In this document: positions 23,018-34,673 of the stretch, in pieces
How the letters are laid out: each line of letters starts with the position of its first letter
How positions within the stretch are numbered: the stretch's first letter is position 1
NCBI RefSeq assembly: GCF_000165425.1
Contig: NW_001799055.1
Location: 127,804 to 191,803 of the forward strand
Length of the DNA stretch: 64,000 bases
DNA from: Paramecium tetraurelia
Lineage: Eukaryota > Ciliophora > Oligohymenophorea > Peniculida > Parameciidae
Reading direction: 5' to 3'
Made by a program: the position numbers and the translations under genes
The notes under the pieces: generated by a model
Database searches by the model: none
What the model was told of the DNA's origin: nothing
The model's input: only the letters and a program-made list of their open reading frames with translations

Positions 23018-24726
23018 TCACTTATTACTACTTTCACAAAATTGTTATTTTTCAATTTATTGGCTAAAATTTCTACTATGTTTAGATGATGAACTTGAAG
23101 ATTAATCAGTAGTTGATGAAATCTTATTATGACTTTAATTTGCATTAAATTCATACCCCTAAAATAGATCTTAATGATTTAATTGATGATACCTTAAGTA
23201 ACCGGATCTTTTAATACAAGCAAGTTTTATTAGATGAGTTCATTATTTTCTTCATCCTCTATGAGAATTTGATTTTTATCAAAATTATCCTCAGTCCTCT
23301 AATTTAATAATATCCATTTACATTGGGTTTAAATGGTGGAATCAACTCGAAGTCTTGCAACTTTTACCATGGAAAATTTAAAAACCAAGGATGCTGACGG
23401 ATTTCTTGACTACCAATAAACCCTAATCGCTATGATGGTTTTCTTTATAATAGCTGGAAAGGATTTGAATTAATAAAAATACTCTATTGATAAAATCAGC
23501 ACCCTCCAACGACCAATTATCAGGTATTTCAGATTTCTTTATTTGAACCTATTTAGCTATGATTTGCTCCCTAATTTCTTATCTTGACCTTCCCACATAA
23601 GGTCTCTAAATAAATCTAAATTATTAATACTCTGCCCAACATGAATTCGTAAGCGATGACTCCTAAGGCATAATAGTCAACAGCAAATGTATGGTTTTAT
23701 CTATACATGACTTCAGGAGCTAACTGATTGAATCATTGAGTACCCATATAGCCAGGTGTGCCACTAGTATCGCTTGAGTTCTCTGATTTCATAAATCTTG
23801 CAATGCCAAAATCAGTTAAATGCACATAACCTTTGCTATCCAAGACGAGATTTTCAGGTTTCAGGTCTCTATGAATTATGTTGTTGCCGTGAACATATTC
23901 TAAACTTAAAAAAATGCAGGCTACGAAGAACCCTCAAAAATTATAGTTACAATTTCTTACTGGTTTCTTCTTCATTAAATTTTCTCATTCTTCCAATGTG
24001 ATATCGAAGATCTCCTCCTGACATATAATCCATTATCAAATAGAGAGTTTCCCTGTCTTGATACGCATAATTCATGTTAACTAAAAAAGGGTGTTTCAAT
24101 TGGCTTAATAAAATTCTTTCATTCATAACTGAATTTACACTTTTTTTTGTGATAATTCTATATAAGGAAGAATAAACATACAAAGCCTTTGACATTTCCT
24201 TCATCGCATAAATTTGACTTGTCTTTTTATGTTCTACTTTCCAAACTTTTCCGAAACCTCCTATTCCAACAACAAAATGGAAGTGAAAAGTGTTTCTACA
24301 ATACAAATTATTATTAAATAGTTCTTTTAATTAGTTGATCGATTATGTTTGAATTGCCTGAGCCTATTATTTTACAATTTACGGTTTTTATTTATTCTAA
24401 GTAATTTCTCTTGCTTTTGCTAATAATGCTTGTAATTATTGCGAACTTGAATTCTCGTTATTTTAAGTATCAAATGCTTCAATAGTAGGAGATTTATTGT
24501 GTTTAATTAATTTTGTTAAATTAGTGACATCCACCTAAGATCCTTTATGAGAATGCAATCGTTTTAGTAGATTTTGTTCAGAATTTTAAGGTGATACCTA
24601 TGAGCTGTTCGGAACATTTATAGGAGCTCTGCAATTAAATAGTAATGAGGAAATCATCGGCTTTTTAATAGAACTTGGACTATTCACTTGGCTAGGTTTT
24701 CTCGAACCTTGAAGATTCAAGCTCAT
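23018..24726 (-). CDS. AGC-family serine/threonine protein kinase
   Basis: Predicted kinase of 518 aa with six introns (28, 24, 25, 29, 23 and 23 nt); the first is 23933-23960. Residues 1-165 are Ser/Gln-rich and likely disordered. The kinase domain begins with VVGIGGFGKVWKVEHK, then [29 protein letters not shown], an activation segment SGTPGYMAPEVM and ALGVIAYEFMLGRRP. The APE motif is restored only after removal of a 24-nt intron that carries an in-frame TGA. A C-tail follows with PPFKPN and then GYEF, typical of AGC kinases. The long activation segment and unique N-terminus do not let me name a subgroup. It is followed upstream in tandem by the STPGR gene, 123 nt away. Confidence 0.9.
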
Positions 24727-24849
24727 ATAATTTTAATAAAATTTGATAATCAAATTATAGAATTAATGGAAATTGTTAGATCGCTTGTGCAAATGATGAA
24801 ATACACAGTCCAAATGAATTCTGAAAATTCGAACATAAATTAAGGTAAT

Positions 24850-25728
24850 TCAAAATTATTGTTACCATAGTTATACTAGTCTTTTCTAAGTATTTCTCTC
24901 TTAAATTTTATTGACCTTATAATTCAACGAAGTGTTATCAGTATCATATTACCCAGGACCAGGTCTTGGTTATGGCATGCTTATTGGATAGATTTATTTC
25001 CCAAAACGATCTCTATCATCTTCAATAAACATGTAACTAGGATTATATTTTTATTATGTAAGTTCAGGGTCCAAGAATTCCTAATTTTACTTTTTGGGCG
25101 AGCATTTTTAAAGAGCCTTCTCAATTTCTTATCGTATTGTCAATATATTAAAAGGTTAAGTTTCAGTCCATTCTTCTTTACATAAAATCGACGCTTTAAC
25201 GTCAAAGGACCTGCCTGCAATTTCTTGAGGAGGATCAAGTTTGACTTTGCTTTTCTTTCTATAATGCTGCATCTCAATGTAATACGGTCTTTCCTTGTAA
25301 CTATATGACCTTTGCTCTCTTATAGGATTAGCAGGCAAAAGAGATAATCCAGGATCAACCGGTTATTCTTCAGGCTTTATTTTTGGCATTAAGGTAGTTC
25401 TAATGATTTTCTTATCCATTGGCATTCTATGAACTCTCTAGATATTTGTGGCTTATAAATTGGCTTGAGGCTTTTGAATATGATATCTGAAGTTATCCTT
25501 CTTATGGGGAGCAAAGTTTGGACCTGCCAAATTCTTCTAACTGGATGAATCTGTTGAAGTTTCTAAATTTGAGAGATCACAAACAACATTGGTAAACATA
25601 GAACTAAATCCTTTTGTATGATTCATGGTTGTCCCTTTATTTTAAAGTAAAATCTTTTTCATAGTGCTTTCATTTATGTAAATTTTTGAATTGGGTATTG
25701 ATGAAAGTGGCATTTAGAACTCTGCCAT
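24850..25728 (-). CDS. STPGR/SHIPPO-type (ODF3-like) protein
   Basis: Intronless 292-aa basic protein. Near the C-terminus lies PRPGPGQYDT, the core of the sperm-tail PG-rich repeat seen in ODF3/SHIPPO proteins that bind microtubules of cilia and the cortex. Proline-rich turns with Tyr are scattered earlier (YKERPYYIEM, ANPIREQRSYS), consistent with a degenerate repeat protein. No catalytic motif, signal peptide or membrane helix is present. A role on ciliary or cortical microtubules is inferred from the motif. The N-terminus is Ser/Thr-rich. Confidence 0.65.
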
Positions 25729-26088
25729 TATAATAAATTTAATATGCAATATAATTATTACTAATTTTATAATTCATCAGTTAGTTATTATCATGTGATT
25801 TAAAGTGTTAATAAATAATCTTCTTTCATTTCATATGATTTTGGGATAATTTATTCCTATTTCAAAATTTAAGAAATAATAAGTCAGATTTCTTTATTTT
25901 AGCTATTGATTGAACAATATATCCTCTTCAATATAGGAGTAAGGATAATTGAATTAAAAACTATGAGTTTATTCTTAAATCTTTGAAATTATGGATTTCA
26001 GTTTAGCAAACATTAAAATTAATTTAGAATATGTAATTATTTTATGTTTAAACCCACAACTTATAGCGAATTATAAAAAAGAAAGAAG
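25729..26088. other. Divergent intergenic spacer
   Basis: 360 nt of AT-rich sequence between the STPGR start and the next plus-strand start; it should hold two promoters. No distinct element was seen. Confidence 0.5.
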
Positions 26089-26541
26089 ATGGTTATTGGA
26101 ATGCATATGATTGACCCCTCTGATAGATATCATTATTTTAACTTAGTTGGAGGAAATAATTAATTCAAATAGAAAACAAGTTCCATCAGTTAATAACATA
26201 AATATGAGAATTATACTCCTCGACAAATGGTGACTTTACCTGTTACACCCAATAGTAAATGCCCTTCCTTTTTCGAAAAGTCCTAATTACTAGTTTCTAA
26301 ATAAGTTAGCATAACCCCGAGAATAAAATAAGTAAGATAGCAAACAAAACCAGTACTGATGTAGTTAAAAACTCAATTAATGGATAAAAAAGGAAATGAA
26401 TCATTCAGACTCAAAGAAACAATTACAAGTCCAGCTAAAAAGAAGTAGAATGATCTGAAGAAAAAAATCTTATTAGAGTTAGCTTAACCCTCAGACCTTG
26501 ATGATTTTGTTGATTATGTATGTAATAAGAAATTAATATGA
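26089..26541 (+). CDS. Basic protein of unknown function (150 aa)
   Basis: Intronless frame from ATG at 26089 to TGA at 26539-26541. It is Lys/Gln/Ser/Thr-rich and mostly disordered, with repeated basic patches (ITPRIKQVRQQTKPVL) and a short acidic end (PSDLDDFVDY). A longer model using a 45-nt intron into the next plus-strand frame is possible arithmetically. I rejected it because that region is better explained by the 429-aa gene on the other strand. No family is recognised. Confidence 0.55.
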
Positions 26542-26642
26542 TAATTTATTTTTCCATGAAATCTAGGCTAGAATTAAAAAGCATTTTTGATATCAGTTAG
26601 TAGATCTAGTTTTTAGTAAATATTTAAATTAATAAAGCCAAT

Positions 26643-27932
26643 TCAAAAAATTAACGAGTAAACTATGTTCTATAAGCTAAGTGGTTCAAGATTCAAAATA
26701 GTTCTTTAGATATTAAGAGGTTACGCCTTCATAATCTTGGAAGTGTAGGATTAATTTTCATCATTCAAAAGCATTAAGAATAATCTAAAATCAGATACAA
26801 TCCAAATCCTATCTACATAATATTATTTAAATCTAAGAAAATCATTCCAAAATAATCTATTTTGTCTATCATATTCTAAGCCTTATTTTAAGAATCTTAG
26901 TAAACATCTTGTTAATGTTGGGTTCAATTACTGTAACTTTACATTCATAGATTTGAGGAATTTGTAATCGAAAAATAACTATTTTAGAAGTACTTCTAAT
27001 CTCTTACTCTCCTCAATCTTCTGAATTGAAGTTTGAAGCAACTTATTTTTAGAATACTAAATAGTCATTTCACATAATAAAAGAAATTAACAAAATAAAT
27101 CTCTATCCATATTAATTGTCTTAATTCCAAAGATCAACTAAAATCTCTAAAATACCTATTCACAAATAGAAGGTAATTCAGTTTACTATTTTTAAGGTTC
27201 AGTCTTTTCAGTTTACATAGTTTTCTTGATTATCGATTAATCCTTGATTTTTGCTTCATATTTCAATTTATTTTATTCTTTTAGATATTGTTTAATTTCT
27301 TTGTTTCTTTTATGAGATGTTAATTATTAATATTTATTATCTGTGTCAAACATTTCTGATGATTCATTTTAGATTAGATTTATACTTTGTTGTGAATAAG
27401 TTCTTACTCTGGTTATTTTTTATGGTTAAATGTCTTCTATTATTTATAAGTCTATTCTTGTGTCACTCAAAAACATCATACTTTTAAATCTGCTTTTATG
27501 TATCATATTAAAGTCAACTCCAAAAACATAATTAAATTATTTCTCCTTATTAATTCTTTCTGCGAATTCAATCAACACTTCGTACATTTCTCTACTTGAT
27601 GTGTTTATGAAATCAATTTTTTTCTATTTTTATGAAAATGTGCAGTAATAATAAGTTTAAGCCTTGCTTGTCGATTAAATCAATTATTCTTATAAGTATG
27701 CGACAAAGTATTTAATTTGTTGATCATTTAAAAGCTCTTTATATCTTAGAAACTGAAGATAATGTGGGTTTTGGATAAACTCGGCTATAAATTCTTCATT
27801 ATTTAATATCATTATGATTAATATTCCTTTTCCTTCACCTAATGGAGTAACGTCAGCATGGATTGAATTTCTCTCAGTTGGTTTTCTAACATTGAATGAA
27901 TTAGATCTTTTCTTTTATAAAAAGGGTAACAT
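26643..27932 (-). CDS. Protein of unknown function (429 aa), helical
   Basis: Single intronless frame of 430 codons from ATG at 27932 to TGA at 26643-26645. It contains FIAEFIQNPHYLQFLRYKELL near the start, a Lys/Gln-rich charged middle (residues 200-260) with coiled-coil character, and a more globular C-terminal third (LIFGIKTINMDRDLFCQFLLLCEM and LFWNDFLRFKQYYVDRIWI). There is no signal peptide, and I cannot assign a family. Length and absence of TGA over 1.3 kb argue strongly that it is coding. It is convergent with the 150-aa gene, 101 nt between stops. Confidence 0.75.
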
Positions 27933-28217
27933 TAAAAAAGTTAATTAAATAATTTTATATTCAATATAGATGACTTTTATTATATAAAAGGCTCTAAAAT
28001 AAATGTAAATATAATTAAAAGCTAAATAAGAAAAATAGAAAATACATAAATAAAAATCATATATGTTATTTTGTTTATCAAGAGTTATGAAATTTGCATC
28101 TACTCTAAACTTTGAAATATATATTAAACCTTCCATTTTTAAACTATGACAATAAAAATATAGGATATTCAAAATTATGATAGGAGTCTTTTAATAATGG
28201 GTATTATTTAATTTATA

Positions 28218-29314
28218 ATGGGATAAGCATGCTGTTAAAAATTGAATTATCTTCCAAGCATAGGCTAACAACCAGAACCATTATATACTCACACTTATAA
28301 TGATGTACTCTATAAATTTACGATACCCTAAGGCTCAATTTTTGACTCCTGAACAAACATAACCAAATGAGATCTCAAATGCATCATTCTTATTCAATTT
28401 TAATAATTAAACTCATACTCTGGATTTGGGCTTTGGAAGTAATGTCTTTTTTTGTGAATAACCTCCTTAAATAGAGAATGAAATTGTATTGCTCACATTA
28501 TCAAATCGTGGTAAATATAAGTTGCCAAAAGAACTAAATCTTATAGATGTTACATTCTACCCACCTATTGTAATATTTTTATTAACCTTCAAGCAATATA
28601 AGAAAACCAATAATGTTTATGTTGGAGGTTGGAAAAATTATTAGAGAAATGGATATGGATTACAATATTGGCCTACGGGAGCTTTTTATGAGGGGGAATG
28701 GAAGGATAATAAGGCTAATGGATAAGGAAGATTGATCCATTCTGATGGAGATATGTATGAAGGGGAATGGAAAGACGACAAAGCAGATGGCAAAGGAACC
28801 TTTTATCACTTTGATGGAGTTAAGTATACTGGTGATTGGTTAGACGATCTACCTCATGGATAAGGCAAGGAAGAATGGCGTGATGGAACTGAGTATGAAG
28901 GAACTTTTAGTTATGGAAAAAAAGTTGGAAAAGGCACATACAAGTTTGCTGATGGTGGTGTGTATGTAGGCGATTTTCAAGACAATCAGATGTAAGGAAA
29001 AGGCGTCTATACATGGCCAGATAAGCGAGTTTATGATGGTCAATGGGTCTAAGGGATAATGGAAGGCAAAGGAAGTTTAATTTGGCCTGATGGTAAAAAA
29101 TACGTAGGTAATAAAAACAAACGATTTTAAAGGGCAATACGTTAATGGTAGAAAAGAAGGGTAGGGAACTATGAATTTTGGGGATGGAACTTAATACATA
29201 GGGTATTGGAAAGATGGATAAATGCATGGGTTAGGAACATTTTAAGGCAAAAATGGAATCACTTCAGGAGAATGGTATGAAGGCAAACTCAAAGTAGAAT
29301 CACAACAACTTTGA
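28218..29314 (+). CDS. MORN-repeat protein with dual-acylation N-terminus
   Basis: 347 aa, introns at 28305-28332 and 29108-29132. The N-terminus MGQACC has Gly2 and two Cys residues, a classic signal for N-myristoylation plus palmitoylation. Residues 135-330 contain at least seven MORN repeats of the YxGxW/F...G.G form, such as [42 protein letters not shown] and [18 protein letters not shown] arrays bind membranes or scaffold cortical structures. Both features suggest a plasma-membrane, alveolar or ciliary-membrane protein. The second intron interrupts a repeat, and its removal completes the next two repeats. Confidence 0.92.
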
Positions 29315-29360
29315 AATGATTATTTTTTATAGTAATTAATTGGAAAATTGAAAGATATAA

Positions 29361-32236
29361 TCAATGGGATATAAATGAATTTGACCTACTAAATCTATTA
29401 ATCTCATCTGCTGCTTCAAACTATAAATGAATGATTGCTATCTGTGAAGCATTTAACCCGTCATTCTATTTCAAATACATAACTTACATTTTTTATGGTA
29501 ATCTCTGCTCCTTGGCGAAGTAGGAAAGAAATTATTTCAAATGCTCCTGTTCTTGCTGCCTATATTAAAAAGGTATTCCCTTTTTCATCTTAAGTGTTTA
29601 TATTGATATTCTAATCATGATTCAGCAAGTCTTTTAAGTCTTGCAATCGATGATCCTCTATTAAGGAGAACGCTCTTTCAATATTAGATTTATCATTTTG
29701 TTAGCTTTCTTGTAATAACATACTTCTAAACAATAAAGAAGTTGGTTCCATCGATTATTGGGTGATAAAATTGGATTTGATTGAAATTAATCCTTGAGAA
29801 GATTTGGATTTAGCCTATTGTTCAGATTTAGATTTTATTTATTATTCAACTTCTTTTTATTATTAGTTTTGAATAATTTCAGAGCACTAAAACTATTATA
29901 AATTGGGATTCGACTTGTTGTCTGTATGTAACAGACCTTAAAAATTCTTAGAACTAGCAAACATAATATTTTGTGATGAAGAAGAAAATTTCTAATTTCC
30001 TAATAAATTCTTTGATTTCTAATTCTTTTTCAACATCATTCCTTTGGCAAATAATGGATTCCATTCCTTGACAGTCAACTTTGATTCATTCTGAAATAAA
30101 ATAAATAGAATACAGATCCTATTGGAGATGCGAGTCTACTTTTTGAATTCTAAGGAATGTTTAAATTACCAAATTATCGATCATTAAGTCTTGCTAACTC
30201 TAAGTCATTTTGAGTACACAATTAAAAGTAAATCTTTTCCGTTGGAGTTATTTGATGGTATTTATATTCTTCAAATAATCCTATTAAAATGTTATTGTAT
30301 TTTTAGGAAAATTCAGTTTTTAAACTTTTTTAGTCAACTTACAATAATTATTTATGTAAATTATTAAGAATCTATAACTCTCTATTTAATGATAGATAAT
30401 ATACAATTGTTTTCAGAATCATCCTCGTTTTGGATAACTAAATTAATTATTTCTGGGAATCTCATGAGATCTTCATGTAAAAACTAGTTTTTAGTTTCAT
30501 CATCCACTATGTTTACTATAACTCTTAATTTCTATTGTTTTAGATCATTTAGAGATATTAAATTTACGATTTGAGAGATGTAATTGATTTTAAATTAAGT
30601 TTGTATTTCTCCATCACTGATATCCAATTAAGAAATATTAGCACTCAATATGCTGTTATCACTTGGATATCCTTAGTGATTACATGCAACAGTATAAAAT
30701 AAAGTATCTATTTCGCATTACTTCTTAAATTGAAGAGATATAAATACATTTAATTTAAGATATTATAAAGAAGTCTTATTTGAACCATCTTGAAATGTTT
30801 CTGAATAATAGTTACTATTAAAAAAGCTTTATTTTGATATATTTTTATTTTGCTTTTCCTCCTAATCTTATTATGGCTCATAAAAGATTTCTAAACATCT
30901 TTGAACATGATTCTGTAGATAATATCTTGCAAATTATGAAGCTTTGAAAGAGTTGAAATTTTCAATCGCATCATTGTCTTATTATGTATTAAGGACTTTG
31001 TCTCCAAATTTCTTGACTAATCTTAAAGCGAATTTGCTAATAATATTTTTGAAATGTATACTTTTGTAACATTGATTTACTGACTAAAGAATAAATATTT
31101 GATTTTCTATTATCTTTTACATCTGTCAATTAATCATGGGCTTAAAAGACATCGTCTATATAATTTGGCATATGAAATTCGATTTATTTCTCATTTTCCT
31201 CAAAAGCAACGGTTACTTTGATATTTTTTTTTTAAACTTGTTGAATCATCAATTATTTATCAATTTTATTTTTTTCTATTTTATCTTCTTTATTTTCCTT
31301 TAGAGCATCAATAATTGTTTTAATAGGTAGATTCGATTCTGTCTCTTAGATACTTAAATTGGGATGAATTTTAGTTTGTTTTTTTGTGATAGTGCTTAAC
31401 TTAAAATTAAATTTTGATTCAATAGCTTTTGGTGTTCTCTCCTCTGGCATATTGCTTAATGTTTTTTAAAATTAGGAATCTATAAAGGGATCCTTTTTCT
31501 TTTTGATTTCCAATTCTAATAAATTCTGTTTATCTCTGTGAGTATGCAACATTTATCTTAGTTTTCTCATCAGATGACAACTCTTCTCATTCAAGGATAC
31601 TATCTCTGTAATTTGTTAATAAATCTAGGTTCTTTTGATTTTGTGATATACCCGAGCCATTTTTGAGAACTCATAGTTTTCTCTCAATATTTCCTCTTGA
31701 TAAATTTAGGGTTTTACTATGTGAGTGATATTTTCAGTTCTACTTGATGTTAGAGATATCTACTGAATTTCACCAGCATGCTCTATTAATTAAGGAGTTT
31801 TAACTGTTTGCTAAATGTCTAGTTATAGGTTTGGTTGTTGAACTTCTTAAAATTGCTGATCTGGAAAGTCTAATTTAGAAACATATTCGTTTTTAGTATT
31901 GGCGAGAGTCTCTGTTTTGTTTCTTTAATGTGAATGAACAATGCGAAAGTCTCCAGAATTTCCACTTGCCTTTCTCTTTTTAACCGTTACAGTTTTAGGA
32001 GTATCCTAAGTTTCTGTATTCATCATATGAGAAAAAAGTGGGAGTTTTTTGGTTGAGTCGAGAAGAAATCGAGATGTGCGTTTCGAGTAAACTAAATATT
32101 TATTTCCACTAGAGGCTGTAGAGCTTGCATTTTAATAATGTTTGCTGAGTGTAGATGTTGTTAGAGAGGGCACTTGAGATACGATTTGACTTCCTGTTAA
32201 ATTTGTGAAAAATTTGCTAACTTTGGATTATTTCAT
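29361..32236 (-). CDS. Large protein with C-terminal ankyrin repeats (926 aa)
   Basis: A 926-aa model with four introns of 25, 25, 23 and 22 nt, in minus-strand order. The N-terminal 250 residues are Ser/Thr/Lys-rich. A helical stretch follows (near HLMRKLRQMLHTHRDKQNL), then a long region without known motifs. The C-terminus carries about two ankyrin repeats, seen as NTQDEKGNTFLIQAARTGAF then EIISFLLRQGAEITIKN and DGLNASQIAI. The second intron ends in GAG, an unusual 3' site, but only this choice keeps the frame. Function is unknown; the ankyrins suggest a protein-binding role. It is convergent with the MORN gene, only 46 nt between stops. Confidence 0.75.
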
Positions 32237-32545
32237 TAATTTTATGAAATACATGCATAAAATTGAATCGTACATAACCTTAAATATCGCTTTCTAAGGT
32301 GCCACCAATTTTTATATTATTCAAATAAATATTTCCTTTTTTAATTTGAATTTCAAAGTTGGAACATCATGTTTACAAATTTGAAATATTTCTTTGAAAT
32401 TTGGAAGCAATCTAAAATGGTATTGATATAGTTAGTATTATTAAAGTTGATTGTTTAAAATAATACGTATTTTTTCAATATTATAAATTGTCAACTCGAA
32501 TTCGGATAAAGAGTAATTAAATAATTGAACAATTCACTAGCAAAT
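32237..32545. other. Divergent spacer
   Basis: 309 nt between the ankyrin-gene start and the start of the small CxxC gene. It is AT-rich with no element recognised. Confidence 0.45.
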
Positions 32546-32761
32546 ATGGGAAATATTGAAATGAAAGAAGAGGCAATCACAACTTAATAAGAATGTCATC
32601 ATTGTAAAGGAATTGGGTACGTGACCCAAAAATTCTCGAGAAAATATTTAGATCAAGAATTATCACCAACTCAAAAAAGAGAAAGAGATTAGTGTTTAGA
32701 TTGTTTAGGAAAAGGGCACCTAATACTAGAACACTACGACGAGAAAAATTTTACTTTATGA
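32546..32761 (+). CDS. Mini protein with CxxC...CxxC zinc-knuckle pair (71 aa)
   Basis: Intronless 71-codon frame starting MGNIEM. Two knuckles are visible, CHHCKGIGY near residue 17 and CLDCLGKGH near residue 52, separated by a charged helix-like segment. Each resembles half of a DnaJ-type CxxCxGxG finger, so the protein could fold around one or two zinc ions. Gly2 also allows N-myristoylation. The four regularly spaced Cys argue that it is a real gene despite its size. No named family is recognised. Confidence 0.6.
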
Positions 32762-33012
32762 CAACACAAATGATTATATATATATAAAACCATTAATAAA
32801 CTAAAGATTTGCAAGATTTAATAATCAGTAATAATTATTCAGTTATTATGAGAATTAATGACTTTATAATAATAATAATCGAGGTCAACATAGACATACT
32901 ATCCTGAGAGTTTTAAATCTTTAAACATTTTTATTAATTAAGAACTGCAGAAAGACAAGGAACTGTTAAACAATTCAAATTTGCTATATCAAATATATAA
33001 TTTATAATATAT

Positions 33013-33885
33013 ATGCTTGCTATATTCATTATAATATTACCTTTATCAAATTCTCAAAAGTGTTCATGTAATGAAATCTATATTGAGGATTTGTGTTAAG
33101 AAGCAAGGGGATGTGCTTATGATGCTAAGTCTGGATTTTGTGAAGAAATTTAATGTATTGATAGAATGATTGATGATTGCTTTTACTTTGCAGGAAAAAT
33201 CAGATGTTATTGGGATAATAAGGTTGGATTCTGTTAGGAACTGTCAAGTTGTGAGTAATTTCAAGAATTGGCAGAAAAAGATACATATAAGGAATATTGT
33301 TTAGATATAAATTGTTCTTGGGATTATTAAGATTAAATATGTGTATCAAAATCTGAATAGAAATTGTGTTAATAATATGATGCTAAATACTGTTTAGGTG
33401 CCTCATAAACAGTAGGTCTAAAAACCAGTAATTGTGTTTTGAATGGAGAATAAGGTGATGTCTGCACAGCATTTCTCAATTGTGAAGACATCACATATAA
33501 AGAGTCTTGTGATCTAGAATCTTGCAAATATGAAGATGGGGAATGCAAAACCAAGGACTGTAAGGATTATACAATTTCAACTTGTCCTAATTATAATAAA
33601 ATAAGTGGTTAGCAATGTTACCCAGTAAGTGATACAGGATGCTCAGAATTTTTATGTGAGGACTTCGCTGAGATTACTGATTGTCAAAATCATCCACGAT
33701 GTTTTTGGAGTCAAGATTTAAACTAATGTTATTAATAAGCTTGCGATAAAGCCACATATGCCACTTAATGTTTAAGTTTTAGTTATGTAGTTGAGAATGC
33801 TGAGTGCAAATGGGAAAACGATAATTGCTATTCTTGTTATTCAATTATCTTGTATAATTTGTTATTCTCTTATTTATTAAGTTGA
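33013..33885 (+). CDS. Secreted cysteine-rich protein, surface-antigen-like
   Basis: 290 aa, intronless, with a short signal peptide (MLAIFIIILPLSNSQ). About 36 Cys occur at regular spacing in modules of the form C...Y/W...C...C, for example CYWDNKVGFC, CSWDYQDQIC, CKYEDGEC and CFWSQDLNQC. This Cys periodicity with aromatic residues resembles the PSA modules of Paramecium surface (immobilization) antigens, though the protein is far smaller than an i-antigen. The C-terminus ends in a hydrophobic stretch (YSIILYNLLFSYLLS) that could be a GPI-attachment signal. Likely location is the cell surface. Confidence 0.75.
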
Positions 33886-33996
33886 TCATATATCATCATT
33901 TCCTATAAATTAATAATTAATGATAATGTTATTAATCAAATCAAGAAGTTGCTCTTGCTGCTAAGGAAGTCCCGAATTTGTATGGTAAATCTTAAG

Positions 33997-34642
33997 TCAC
34001 TTGGCTATGCAATTTAATATTCTTTCAATTACTTCATTATTGATAAATTCAACTTCAGAATCGCAATCAATTGTGAGTGCTTTCATTCCTCCAACCACTA
34101 AGCCTTAAACAAAACTTGCCCAAAGTGACAAATACTCATCTTATTAACTAAATTGAATGATATATTACATTTTATCGTTTAATCTGATTCTCCTTGTCAT
34201 CTGAAAACCAAGCTTTGTTATTGTGTTGTTGCCTTTCTTCTATTCTTCATATCTATCTTCAATGTCGTAATGTGAACCAGCTTTATTAATTTAAACTTTA
34301 GAAACTGGTTGTCCGAACATATAAGTCCAAAAGTCTTTGCCAAAGAATTTAACATAATCTGTATATTTCCCTTATTCCGGATTAAGTCGAATTTTTTCAA
34401 ATTGTGTTGATGCCAATGACTCCATTACATTTTATCCCAATCTCTTGCCCATCTCAACCAATCTAATCTATTTCTCATTTTTGTCTACATCAATAATTGA
34501 TTATACTAAGTTTTGTATTCTTCTGTACAGTTAACATGTATGTGCTTAATAAATGATACACAATTGGATATTCAATAGTCGATTAACGTTTATATTAATT
34601 AGATTTTGGCAACTAGATTTTTTGAGTTGGTGATTAATCCAT
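33997..34642 (-). CDS. TRAPP complex subunit of the BET3 superfamily (TRAPPC6-like)
   Basis: Predicted subunit of the TRAPP tether/GEF for Rab1/Ypt1 in ER-Golgi traffic; 207 aa with one 22-nt intron (34485-34506). Conserved pieces are MGKRLGQNVMESL, YVKFFGKDFWTYMFGQPVSKV (compare KF-x-CKDFWT-x-xF in TRAPPC6) and WASFVQGLVVGGMKAL. About 50 residues precede the core. The intron joins two frames and is required for the N-terminal helix. TRAPPC5 or TRAPPC3 are less good fits but cannot be fully excluded. Its start lies 31 nt from the stop of the next gene upstream on the same strand. Confidence 0.75.
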
Positions 34643-34673
34643 ATATGAAGTTATATATAAATATATATTGAAA

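Noticed and set aside
26556..27024. Plus-strand frame that looks like an extra gene (148 codons with a 22-nt intron)
   Set aside because: It is fully antisense to the intronless 429-aa minus-strand frame, which is longer, simpler and has better composition.
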